A stretch of 12,739 nt of DNA from positions 1 to 12,739 of the forward strand of contig CAZMTB010000193.1 in NCBI GenBank assembly GCA_964569095.1, in the 5' to 3' direction. Source of the DNA: JALWSI01 sp964569095 [NCBI: uncultured Aquificales bacterium] (GTDB lineage Bacteria > Thermosulfidibacterota > Thermosulfidibacteria > Thermosulfidibacterales). The position numbers and the translations under genes are program-made. Of this stretch, positions 1 through 6,992 are shown piece after piece (position 1 is the first letter of the stretch; every line of letters begins with the position of its first letter). Below the pieces are notes generated by a model, which saw nothing but the letters and a program-made list of their open reading frames with translations, ran no database searches and was not told the origin of the DNA.

Positions 1-551
1 TCCCTTTGCAGCGTAAACCTCTTCGCTATCCAGCCGGTTATTCCGAATACGATGGCCGCCACGGTGAAGTCCTTGTAAGAGCTTTTGTCGCTCGACGCCG
101 TTTCGATGAGATTCGCCAGGGCCAGTATGCCTATTGTGGCAAAGAGCAGCTTGAAGGGACCAACCACGAGTCCCACGATGAGGCTCTTGTTGTACTTCAC
201 GCTATTGAACACCACCGCCACTGCCAGGAGTATGGGTATCACCAAGGTCGCCATTCGCACCACCTTGAAGGCCACTCCCTTCTCGTTCAGCGTGGCCAGC
301 ATGAGGCACAGCAGAAAGATGGCAACCCAGGGGGTGAAGGTGAGCACGAGATCTGCCATGTCGTAGAAGATCACCACCTTCTTTGCCAGTCCGGCCACGA
401 ATACCGCGAGTAGTCCAAATACAACCAGCCAGAAGAGTAGAATGGGCAGGTTGCTGCTTTCGGGGTGACGGGCCGCTTCTTGGGCCAAGGCGGCTGCTGG
501 TGTTAGCGTGGCCGTTAACACAACCACTGACCTTTCGAAGAGTCTATCCAT
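1..551 (-). CDS. Multi-pass membrane protein of unknown function with N-terminal signal-like segment (3' end cut off)
   Basis: Reading leftward from an ATG at 549-551 there is an open frame of 183 codons with no stop before the edge, so the C-terminus is missing. An AGGAGG ribosome binding site lies at about 560-565, a good distance from the ATG. Residues 1-23 look like a signal peptide: basic and polar start, hydrophobic stretch, and an ALA-Q cleavage site. About five further hydrophobic segments follow, at roughly residues 37-55, 70-88, 101-118, 124-147 and 162-176, so the product is an inner-membrane protein. The first hydrophobic stretch could instead be an uncleaved anchor. I recognise no family, catalytic motif or transporter signature. 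It is transcribed divergently from the MoxR operon, which does not by itself imply a shared role. The coding call is fairly secure; the function is unknown. Confidence 0.72.
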   Translation of the reverse strand, partial: MDRLFERSVVVLTATLTPAAALAQEAARHPESSNLPILLFWLVVFGLLAVFVAGLAKKVVIFYDMADLVLTFTPWVAIFLLCLMLATLNEKGVAFKVVRMATLVIPILLAVAVVFNSVKYNKSLIVGLVVGPFKLLFATIGILALANLIETASSDKSSYKDFTVAAIVFGITGWIAKRFTLQR

Positions 552-666
552 AGTGAATTCCTCCTTCCTTTTCTGGCTATCACACCGAGTCGAGTAACAT
601 TCTTCCCTATTGCAGACAAGCAGGGGTGAGACAGCGGTATGTCGCAGATTCTTACTCCTGTTGGGG

Positions 667-696
667 GGGCCTCTAGGTGAGCCGGGATCAGAGCCC
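667..696 (+). other. G-rich hairpin in the divergent intergenic region
   Basis: GGG(667-669), a bulged C, then CTCT(671-674) can pair with AGAG(690-693) and CCC(694-696), giving a 7-bp stem with one bulge and a 15-base loop. It follows a run of G and has no T tract after it, so it is not an intrinsic terminator. It would lie upstream of the predicted promoter of the MoxR operon, so it could be a DNA-level element or part of a longer leader if the real start is further left. Function unknown. Confidence 0.35.
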
Positions 697-763
697 TTCT
701 CTCTTCTCCCTTGGCTGGTTGGCGTACAGGGTGGGAAGGTCGGTTCTTTAAGGATTCCCGACA

Positions 764-791
764 TTCCTTTGTCTCATTGCGCTAACATAAT
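764..791 (+). promoter_or_regulatory. Weak candidate sigma-70-type promoter for the MoxR operon
   Basis: TTCCTT at 764-769 and CATAAT at 786-791 are separated by 16 bases. The -10 box matches the consensus at five of six positions; the -35 box is poor. Transcription would start near 798 and give a leader of about 50 bases before the MoxR start at 851. This is pattern matching only. Confidence 0.25.
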
Positions 792-850
792 CGTCTCCCG
801 GTTGTATGCTTACTCGTGTGAAGGGTGAGAGAGACCAATGGGAGGTGAGT

Positions 851-2275
851 ATGGCAGCGATAGAGTATCCCAGGCTGAGAGACTTGCAGCTTTACGGGCT
901 CGACTCCATAGAGGAGCCCTTGTGGGCTGCCCTGATAACGGCGGACCCCGTCTTGCTGATAGGTGGCCACGGCACGGCCAAGACCGCCTTGGCCGAGAGG
1001 GTGGCAGGGGCATTGGGCGAGGTGTTTTGGGCCTACGATGCCTCCAAGGCCCTATTCGAGGACGTGATAGGTTTCCCGGATCCTTCCTCTCTGGGTAGGG
1101 GGCGGTGCAGGTACGTGCGCACTCCCATGTCCATCTGGAGCAAGAGCTTCGTTCTGGTGGATGAGATCTCAAGGGCCACTCCTTCCATGCAGAACAAGTG
1201 GCTGGAGATCATTCGTTCCAGGCGGGTCATGGGTATCTCCTTGAAAGATCTGCGGTACATCTTTGCGGCCATGAATCCTCCTGACTACCAAGGGGCCTAT
1301 CCTCTGGATACCGCTCTGGTGGGCAGGTTTGGATTCATTTTGCGCATGCCCAACGTGTGGGAGATGGACGACGGTGATGTTGCCGAGATCACCACCTTGC
1401 TCACCTCCTCCGACGCCCCGGGCCTTAGTCGCCACTCAGGGATTCCCAATAGAAACCAGCTATTGTGTGACTTCGTTGCTAAGGGCAGGGGGCTCTTCTT
1501 CGACGTTGAGAGGCACTACGGGCTAAAGCTGGTTCCTATCCTCACCAACTTTAGCCGTGCCCTGGCCAACCGTGACAAGGATATGGCCCTGGACGGTAGA
1601 CGGATGGGGCTCGTTTACCGGGGACTGATGGCCTTATTCACGGTCAAGTACCTGAAGGGAGAGTACTCCGAGGTGGAGCGGATGCTGGAGGTTCCTTTGG
1701 CGCTCTACGAGAACGGCCTTAGGTTCTTGCTACCCTACGCAACCCAGGACGACGAGCTCCAGGAGAGACTGGGGGAGATCTACCTGATGGTGGCCCAGTC
1801 TGGCAGGAGGATTCAGAGACGGGCGGTTAAACGGATGGATCCCTTGGAGGTTGTTGGGCGGATCCAGCTGGGGGAGGAGGTTGGGCAAGAGGATGTTGAA
1901 CTCGCCGCCGAGACCCTGGTGAGGGGATTCTCCCGCTCTCTATCCCAGAAGACCTTCGCAAAGCAGCTGTTGGTGTTATGGGAGTTTTTGCAGGGGGTTA
2001 TGGAGGGGAAGCTCCCTTTGGGAGAGAGGTGGTTACTGAGGATGCTCGATCTCTGGCAGAAGGTTACTGCGGCCAATCCGGCGGATACTGACACGGTCCT
2101 GGAGGCGGCGGCGGAGATCCCGGTGGATGTGGAGTCCCCTCGATTTGTGTCCCGGTGTGCCTTGGTTGCCGCTTACGAAGAGGGTAGGGGGATGTTGGAG
2201 AAGAGGGAGAAGATGAATTTCTACCTAACCATTGCAGGTTATGGAGGTGATGGCCATGATGCTCTCAGCGTGTAA
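851..2275 (+). CDS. MoxR-family AAA+ ATPase
   Basis: A 474-residue soluble AAA+ protein that probably hydrolyses ATP as a ring to remodel or load a partner protein. Walker A is GGHGTAKT at residues 38-45. Walker B is FVLVDE, with the acidic pair D104-E105. Sensor 1 is in FAAMNPP (N142), followed by a GRF segment with a likely arginine finger (R159). The order and the MNPP motif are typical of the MoxR branch (COG0714). Residues after about 200 are mostly helical and long for the family, which is often 300-350 residues, so there is a C-terminal extension I cannot name. I chose the ATG at 851 because a strong GGAGGTGA stands at 841-848; an in-frame ATG at 806 has no ribosome binding site. The last 20 bases overlap the next gene, indicating coupled translation. 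The third gene encodes a VWA protein, the classic MoxR partner. The family is certain, but the client is unknown. Confidence 0.9.
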   Translation: MAAIEYPRLRDLQLYGLDSIEEPLWAALITADPVLLIGGHGTAKTALAERVAGALGEVFWAYDASKALFEDVIGFPDPSSLGRGRCRYVRTPMSIWSKSFVLVDEISRATPSMQNKWLEIIRSRRVMGISLKDLRYIFAAMNPPDYQGAYPLDTALVGRFGFILRMPNVWEMDDGDVAEITTLLTSSDAPGLSRHSGIPNRNQLLCDFVAKGRGLFFDVERHYGLKLVPILTNFSRALANRDKDMALDGRRMGLVYRGLMALFTVKYLKGEYSEVERMLEVPLALYENGLRFLLPYATQDDELQERLGEIYLMVAQSGRRIQRRAVKRMDPLEVVGRIQLGEEVGQEDVELAAETLVRGFSRSLSQKTFAKQLLVLWEFLQGVMEGKLPLGERWLLRMLDLWQKVTAANPADTDTVLEAAAEIPVDVESPRFVSRCALVAAYEEGRGMLEKREKMNFYLTIAGYGGDGHDALSV

Positions 2276-3356
2276 AGTGGTTTACTACGATCCCCGTTTT
2301 AAGGTTTACCTGACGGAGGTGAGCAGGCTGGAGGTGCCCTTGGTGAAGGCCCTCACCTCTAATCCCTTCTCTGAGGGCATGGGATCTGAGGAGTTCAGGG
2401 ATAGGTGGGGTTTTGTGTTGGGATCGGAGAGGGGGGATTACAGGGATTCTGCCCCCAACTATCCCACGGTCACCGTGAAACCTCCGGGTATCACCGTCTC
2501 TAAGCTGGCCATATTGGGACACACCATTCACGGCATGGTGAAGTTTCTGATTAGTCATAGCTTCGAGGTGAGTGGCAATGGAGATGCTCCCGGAGATTCC
2601 CTTGTGAGCGTGCTACGGGTTGCCAGAGCGAAAGACCCGGATCTACTGTTGAACAAGCTGGTGGACGAGGGCTGGTTCGACTCTGTAGATGCCCTCTCGA
2701 TACTCAAGGAGGGGAAAGGCGACGACTTTCTCCTTCACTCCACCAACGGAACCAAGTGGTTTCTTCCCACCTCAACCAACGCCTTGGCCTGTTTTGAACC
2801 GGTCTTCTACCTTGAGGTTTTTCAGGAGATGGAGGGTTTTAAGGTGCCCAGGTCTTGCTTGGCCTTCATGAAGAGGGATTCTCCATTCTTTGGAGGGAGG
2901 GAATCGAGCTTTGTCGTCTGGGATTCAAACCAGTGGAGGTACGTTGCCTCCATAGGGGAGTTTCTGGATCGCTATGGTGATACCTTCGAAAACTCTATTG
3001 CCTATCGCAATTTTCTTTACGCTGCAGGGGCGCTTTCGCACTACCAGGCCAAGGCCGTGCTCAGGCTACCGCCTCAGAAGGAGGCCGCGGAGATTCTGGA
3101 GAAGGGGGTGGCAGAGCCTCCCTCCTCTCTTCCTCCCTTTGGTTGTTTGGTGGACAGCAGGTCTCCCGTTCACATCCCCTCTGATACTCCGGTGATAGAC
3201 CAGCCTAAGGATGCCTTGGCCGTTCTGGCCAGGACCGTGGGGATAAACTACGTTGGAGAGACCTCTCCTGCCATGGGCGGTAGCAGGATGATTGGCAGGT
3301 TGGATCCCAACCGTGAGACCTGGCTGGTTCTGGCGGTGCCCAGCTTGAGAATCTGA
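2256..3356 (+). CDS. Uncharacterised protein, middle gene of the MoxR-VWA operon
   Basis: I do not recognise this 366-residue protein. It has no signal peptide or membrane span, so it is probably cytoplasmic. It is mixed in composition, with no Cys cluster, P-loop, HExxH or other catalytic signature that I can see. A central part (about residues 160-270) is rich in aromatic and hydrophobic residues. A Pro-rich stretch (PPSSLPPFG) near residue 300 may link to a small C-terminal region. Its frame is open from a TTG at 2232. I chose the ATG at 2256 because GGAGG at 2243-2247 is 8 bases upstream; ATG 2259 is also possible. It overlaps the MoxR gene by 20 bases, and the VWA gene starts 10 bases after its stop. 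This fixed position suggests an adaptor, regulator or structural subunit of the AAA+/VWA machine. That role is inferred from context alone. Confidence 0.82.
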   Translation: MMLSACKVVYYDPRFKVYLTEVSRLEVPLVKALTSNPFSEGMGSEEFRDRWGFVLGSERGDYRDSAPNYPTVTVKPPGITVSKLAILGHTIHGMVKFLISHSFEVSGNGDAPGDSLVSVLRVARAKDPDLLLNKLVDEGWFDSVDALSILKEGKGDDFLLHSTNGTKWFLPTSTNALACFEPVFYLEVFQEMEGFKVPRSCLAFMKRDSPFFGGRESSFVVWDSNQWRYVASIGEFLDRYGDTFENSIAYRNFLYAAGALSHYQAKAVLRLPPQKEAAEILEKGVAEPPSSLPPFGCLVDSRSPVHIPSDTPVIDQPKDALAVLARTVGINYVGETSPAMGGSRMIGRLDPNRETWLVLAVPSLRI

Positions 3357-3366
3357 GGTGTTAACC

Positions 3367-4761
3367 ATGGCGGTTAGCCAGTTCTGGAGACTGCTTGGTT
3401 CTGCCCTGGCCGATGTCAAGGGTCTCCCACCGGCTATCTGGGATACCATAGCCCTGCTGTTGGACCTAGGTGGCGTTGAGGAGAGCCAAGGGGTAGAGAG
3501 TTCCTGCCTCTACCTTGACGGGCAGGGGGAGACGGTGTTGGCGGTGAACCCCGAGTTCGTGAGGCGGTTTGTGAAGGAGCCTGGGGATGCCTTGTTTCTC
3601 TTCCTGCACGAGCTCTCTCACCACGCCAGGAGAGACCTTTTGGAAGAGGCCGTTCTCAATGGCGATCCCTACGAGAGGTACGTATTCAACGTGGCCGCCG
3701 ACATGATGATCAATCGGGCCTTGGAAGGCAGATACTTTCCTGAGGGGGCAGGACTGCTGGATAGGGTGTATCCCCTCACCAGCTTCCCCGAGGTGCTTCT
3801 CGGTAGTTTCAGGTCTCTCGAAGAGAAGGCTGGGAGTTTGAGCTTTGAGGCATTGAGCATCTTTTTCCGGGAGATGGGGGTAGAGCGCCCCAATCTGGCT
3901 GCCGAGAGCTACCTGCTCTCTTTCGATCCTCGCAATGCCAGTAGGTTGGTGCAAAACCTCAAGGCCTTGCTGCCCAAGGGGGATGAGAGGCTGTTCAACT
4001 GCTTCTTGCCCTTTCTCGGTGAACACGGTGCGAGGTCCTTGGAGAGGGGGGATCTTCCCTTTGAGGTGGAAGGAACGTGCGATTCTCTGAGGGGCATCTT
4101 GGCTGGGGGGCGCTTTGAAGATAGGGATCTTCAAATATCTCCTGTGAACCAGTACGATAGCAGCGAGGCCGGGAAGCTGGTCAGGGCCATTGAGCTTGCA
4201 ATCACCGAGGGGGTTGAGCCTTACAGGTCGAGAAGGGCCGTGTATGCCGAGAGAACGGTGATCCCTTCCCCTTCGAGACGGCCCCTCTTCTTTCTGGCAG
4301 CTGGGTATTCTCCCGTGTTTTACGAGACCACCCTGGTGGGTCATGGAGTGAGGGACGATGGCGTTTACCTCTACCTCGACGTCTCCGGTTCGGTGATGGA
4401 GGAGCTCCCCTTTCTCTACGGGTTGCTGGGAGCGATAAGGGACGAGCTTGCCTGCGATAGGGTGTTTCTGTTCAGTGCCGACGTGAGGGAGGTCATGGTG
4501 GAAGAGTTCTTGAAGGGGAGGGTGGAGACCTCCTTTGGCACGGACTACGACTGCGTGGTGGAGCATGCCAGGAGGAACTCTGCAAGACGCATGCTCGTGA
4601 TCACCGATGGCCTGGGAGAGCTCTCTGAACCTAATCGGGAGTGGCTCAATAGAGCGGGAGTCTTGCTATTCCTGGTGCTCGTGGACATCTTCTCTGGTGT
4701 GGTTTCTCCTCTGGAAGAGGTGGCTGAGAGGGTGTGGAGGCTTAAGACCTCTCCTTTCTGA
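3367..4761 (+). CDS. HExxH metallopeptidase-like / VWA two-domain protein (DUF2201 type)
   Basis: A 464-residue cytoplasmic protein with two recognisable ends. The N-terminal part has HELSH at residues 81-85, a zinc-binding HExxH motif, followed by NVAADMMIN, whose D112 is a plausible third metal ligand. This matches the putative metallopeptidase domain paired with VWA-like domains in the DUF2201 family (COG3864). The C-terminal part is a VWA domain with a complete MIDAS: DVSGS at 338-342, T392, and D414 in ITDG, so Mg-dependent partner binding is likely. The central 200 residues are unassigned. The start is ATG 3367, with GAGGTG six bases upstream, overlapping the stop of the preceding gene. 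Family members usually stand beside a MoxR ATPase, as here, and the VWA domain probably docks onto the ATPase or its client. Whether it cleaves peptides is unknown; both the zinc and MIDAS residues are intact. Confidence 0.88.
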   Translation: MAVSQFWRLLGSALADVKGLPPAIWDTIALLLDLGGVEESQGVESSCLYLDGQGETVLAVNPEFVRRFVKEPGDALFLFLHELSHHARRDLLEEAVLNGDPYERYVFNVAADMMINRALEGRYFPEGAGLLDRVYPLTSFPEVLLGSFRSLEEKAGSLSFEALSIFFREMGVERPNLAAESYLLSFDPRNASRLVQNLKALLPKGDERLFNCFLPFLGEHGARSLERGDLPFEVEGTCDSLRGILAGGRFEDRDLQISPVNQYDSSEAGKLVRAIELAITEGVEPYRSRRAVYAERTVIPSPSRRPLFFLAAGYSPVFYETTLVGHGVRDDGVYLYLDVSGSVMEELPFLYGLLGAIRDELACDRVFLFSADVREVMVEEFLKGRVETSFGTDYDCVVEHARRNSARRMLVITDGLGELSEPNREWLNRAGVLLFLVLVDIFSGVVSPLEEVAERVWRLKTSPF

Positions 4762-4868
4762 TGTAGATCTTGGGCTTTCAGTCGGAAGAACCGGTGGTTG
4801 CAAGCCCCTCTTCTCGGCCCCTTTCGCTCCTCGGTGGGCATGGGGATGGGTGGAAGCGGGGTTCTTGC

Positions 4869-5135
4869 CTAAGGTCGGTGGTACCGGTTTTTGTGTCTGT
4901 GGTGTTCGTGGTGGTATCGGTATCCGTGGTAGCTGTAGTAGGCGTTGCCGAATCCCCTGAGCAGGCATGCAGGAGACCAGAATCCCATCTCCCTCGAGGT
5001 CTTGCATAGGGTGTTTAGCACCATCTGTGAGTTCACGTAGTATCCGTAGTAGTGGTAGTGCCTAGAGGCGTGCGCTGGCTGGGAGAATAAGACGACGAGA
5101 AGCAAGGCTGCCAGTGCCGTTCTCTTCACCTTCAT
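4869..5135 (-). CDS. Small secreted His/Tyr-rich protein
   Basis: An 88-residue protein read leftward from ATG at 5133-5135. The ribosome binding site GGAGGTGA sits three bases before the ATG, which argues strongly that this is a real gene. Residues 1-23 are a standard signal peptide (basic start, hydrophobic Leu/Val core, AHA cleavage site). The mature chain of about 65 residues contains about 9 His and 11 Tyr, grouped at the start (HYHYYGYY) and at the end (a cluster of six His in the last 15 residues). Two Cys (C44 and C57) flank the centre and could form a disulfide after export. Such composition suits binding of transition metals or a surface or envelope role, but no family is recognised. 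It converges with the VWA gene (107 bases between stops) and diverges from ilvD. Opposite-strand open frames here are shadows of its repetitive codons. Confidence 0.75.
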   Translation of the reverse strand: MKVKRTALAALLLVVLFSQPAHASRHYHYYGYYVNSQMVLNTLCKTSREMGFWSPACLLRGFGNAYYSYHGYRYHHEHHRHKNRYHRP

Positions 5136-5176
5136 GGGTCACCTCCATTTCCCGGTTTCGTCCTTTCTCAAGGTTC

Positions 5177-5205
5177 AATCTACCCTCTTAAAGGGTGCTT
5201 GCCAG
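5177..5205 (-). promoter_or_regulatory. Candidate sigma-70-type promoter for the His/Tyr-rich protein gene
   Basis: On the minus strand, CTGGCA (5200-5205) and TAGATT (5177-5182) each match four of six consensus positions and are exactly 17 bases apart. Transcription would begin near 5170, giving a leader of about 35 bases that ends in the strong ribosome binding site of the gene. A short perfect inverted repeat (5182-5196) lies within the spacer. Not tested beyond inspection. Confidence 0.35.
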
Positions 5206-5229
5206 AGCCGCGGGACAAGGGGATGTCCC
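5182..5229 (+). other. Two small hairpins upstream of ilvD
   Basis: ACCCT (5182-5186) pairs perfectly with AGGGT (5192-5196) across a 5-base loop, and GGGACA (5212-5217) pairs perfectly with TGTCCC (5224-5229) across a 6-base loop. Neither is followed by a T tract, so they are not obvious terminators. They lie 80-130 bases upstream of the ilvD start, where a leader or an operator for the branched-chain amino acid operon might be expected. No leader peptide rich in Ile, Leu or Val is visible between here and ilvD. They could be operator half-sites or chance. Confidence 0.3.
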
Positions 5230-5309
5230 AGAAACCCAACCTTGCACAATCTGAGAATAACCTTTACATAACCCCGTTATCAAAGAGGGAGAAGGAGTGT
5301 AGAACAACC

Positions 5310-6968
5310 ATGAGAAGCGATGCCGTGAAGAGAGGTGTAGAGCGGGCTCCCCACCGGGCCCTCCTTTACGCCACGGGGGTTCCCAAGAGGGGATGGGATA
5401 TGCCCTTTATCGGGGTGGTTAGCAGCTTCACAGACCTCATTCCCGGGCACGTGGGCATGCGCGACCTGGAGCGATGGATTGAGAAAGGCGTTCACACTGG
5501 GGGAGGATACGCCTTCTTCTTCTCTGTTCCGGGAATATGCGACGGAGTGGCCATGGGTCACAGGGGGATGAGCTACTCACTTCCCTCCCGGGAGCTCATT
5601 GCGGACATGATAGAGAGCGTGGTTGAGGCGCACCAGTTGGATGGCCTTGTTATGCTCACCAATTGTGACAAGATAACCCCTGGTATGCTCATGGCGGCGG
5701 GCAGGCTCAACCTGCCAACGGTTGTGGTGACGGCGGGTCCCATGTTGTCGGGTCGCCTGGGAAACAAGAGACTCTCGCTGGTGCGGGACACCTTTGAGGC
5801 GGTTGGGCGTTGCAAGGCGGGCGTGATCACTGAAGACGACTTGCACGAGCTCGAAATAGAAGCATGTCCGGGGGCCGGGTCTTGTCAAGGCCTTTACACT
5901 GCCAATACGATGGCCTGCTTGACCGAGGCCTTGGGTCTATCTTTGCCTGGTTGTGGAACTGCTCCCGCGGTGTTGGCCAGGAAGAGAAGGATAGCCTTCG
6001 ACAGCGGCGTTGCCCTGATGGAGCTGGTGAGAAGGGGGGTGACCGCCAGGGACATAATGGTGAAAGAGGCCTTCTACAACGCGGTGAGGGTGGATATGGC
6101 CCTGGGGGGATCCACCAACACCGTGCTTCATCTCCTCGCCATCGCGAGGGAGGCTGGCGTCGACCTGGTGCTCGACGACTTCGACAGGATAAGCCGTGAG
6201 ACCCCGCATCTCTGCAGCCTGCGCCCCGGGGGGGACTACATGATGGAGGACCTTGACGCGGCGGGAGGTATACCGGCGGTCTTCCAGAGGCTCTCTGGAA
6301 AGATAGAGGATTTGCCCACGGTTAGTGGGATGACCACAGCGGAGATTGCTCGGAAGGCCCAGGTCAGAGACGAGGACGTCATCAGGCCCGTGGAGAAGGC
6401 CCATCACGCCGAAGGTGGAATAGCGGTGCTCAGGGGTAACCTGGCGCCCAACGGTTCTGTGGTTAAGCAGACGGCGGTGGACCCCGCTGCCATGGTGCTC
6501 GAGGGCACCGCCAGGGTCTTTGATTCCGAGGAGGCCGCCATGGAGGCCATCACCTCTGGCAGGATAAAGTCGGGGGACATGGTGATAATCAGGTACGAGG
6601 GTCCCAAGGGAGGGCCTGGCATGAGAGAGATGCTCTCTCCCACGTCGGCCATCGTGGGAATGGGTCTCTCTACCACCGTTGGCCTGATAACCGACGGTCG
6701 GTTCTCTGGGGGAACGAAGGGGCCCTGCGTGGGGCACGTTTCGCCGGAGGCCATGGAGGGTGGCCCCCTCGCCCTGCTGAGGGACGGAGACCCAGTGGTG
6801 ATAGACATTCCCGGGCGGCGGATAGACGTTAGGCTTTCAGAGGAGGAGCTCTCCAAACGGCGTGATGCCTGGACTCCTCCATCACCCAAGGTTACAGAGG
6901 GATACCTGAGCAGGTACGCGAGGATGGTCTCTTCTGCCGACGAAGGAGCGGTTTTCAAAGGGATCTGA
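5310..6968 (+). CDS. ilvD: Dihydroxy-acid dehydratase
   Basis: Dehydrates 2,3-dihydroxy-isovalerate and 2,3-dihydroxy-3-methylvalerate to the 2-oxo acids of valine and isoleucine, in the cytoplasm, with an Fe-S cluster and Mg. The 552 residues are the usual length for the short bacterial form. Visible features are the metal ligand D78 in [10 protein letters not shown], the motif [10 protein letters not shown] (C119, D120, and K121, the lysine carbamylated in the family), the cluster Cys C192 in CPGAGSC, and the C-terminal family signature [10 protein letters not shown]. The frame is open 37 codons upstream to 5199, but conservation starts at MRSDAVKRG. The ATG at 5310 has AAGGAG 12 bases upstream, a rather long gap. 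The next gene, ilvB, begins 24 bases after the stop, so the two are probably cotranscribed. Whether the cluster is 2Fe-2S or 4Fe-4S cannot be told from sequence. Confidence 0.96.
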   Translation: MRSDAVKRGVERAPHRALLYATGVPKRGWDMPFIGVVSSFTDLIPGHVGMRDLERWIEKGVHTGGGYAFFFSVPGICDGVAMGHRGMSYSLPSRELIADMIESVVEAHQLDGLVMLTNCDKITPGMLMAAGRLNLPTVVVTAGPMLSGRLGNKRLSLVRDTFEAVGRCKAGVITEDDLHELEIEACPGAGSCQGLYTANTMACLTEALGLSLPGCGTAPAVLARKRRIAFDSGVALMELVRRGVTARDIMVKEAFYNAVRVDMALGGSTNTVLHLLAIAREAGVDLVLDDFDRISRETPHLCSLRPGGDYMMEDLDAAGGIPAVFQRLSGKIEDLPTVSGMTTAEIARKAQVRDEDVIRPVEKAHHAEGGIAVLRGNLAPNGSVVKQTAVDPAAMVLEGTARVFDSEEAAMEAITSGRIKSGDMVIIRYEGPKGGPGMREMLSPTSAIVGMGLSTTVGLITDGRFSGGTKGPCVGHVSPEAMEGGPLALLRDGDPVVIDIPGRRIDVRLSEEELSKRRDAWTPPSPKVTEGYLSRYARMVSSADEGAVFKGI

Positions 6969-6992
6969 ATAGAAGAGAGGCTGGGGGGTTTT

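Larger units (their letters stand above)
552..850. other. Divergent intergenic region, about 300 bp, no gene supported
   Basis: This stretch separates the leftward membrane protein from the rightward MoxR operon and must hold the promoters of both. A short rightward open frame at about 610-828 has no ribosome binding site and no recognisable protein, so I do not call it. The region has a run of seven G at 663-669, one clear hairpin (667-696) and one weak promoter-like pair (764-791); both are listed separately. No intrinsic terminator with a T tract is visible on either strand. I do not recognise any known riboswitch core in it. Confidence 0.6.

Noticed and set aside
610-828. 72-codon open frame in the divergent intergenic region
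   Set aside because: No ribosome binding site, atypical composition, and no recognisable protein; it also runs over the MoxR operon promoter area.
806-850. Upstream ATG at 806 as the MoxR gene start
   Set aside because: No ribosome binding site precedes 806, while a near-perfect GGAGGTGA precedes the ATG at 851.
3466-4566. Long antisense open frame (366 codons) opposite the VWA gene
   Set aside because: It is a product of codon bias in the real gene. The translation is low-complexity and Pro/His/Gln-rich, with no family and no ribosome binding site. Similar long antisense frames opposite ilvD, ilvB and ilvC were rejected for the same reason.
4772-4807. Possible terminator: GGGCTT and AAGCCC between the converging genes
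   Set aside because: The 6-bp stem has a 24-base loop and no T tract on either strand, so it is too weak to call an intrinsic terminator.
4607-5009. Rightward frames across the 3' end of the VWA gene and opposite the His/Tyr-rich gene
   Set aside because: They lack ribosome binding sites, and their Gly/Val/Arg-rich translations are the complement of His/Tyr codons in the leftward gene.
4880-5125. Repetitive GTGGTA-like tracts suggesting a DNA repeat or CRISPR-like array
   Set aside because: There is no regular repeat-spacer spacing; the pattern is explained by runs of His and Tyr codons on the minus strand.
5191-5229. Possible T-box antiterminator (AGGGTG followed later by CCGCGGG) before ilvD
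   Set aside because: The T-box core needs AGGGTGG-N-ACCGCG nearly contiguous; here ten bases separate the halves and the UGGN tRNA-binding bulge is absent. There is no room for stem I, since the divergent gene starts at 5135, and no terminator follows.
5199-5309. 37-codon N-terminal extension of IlvD
   Set aside because: Family members begin at the MRSD motif encoded from 5310; the upstream residues are polar, unconserved in pattern, and lack a ribosome binding site.
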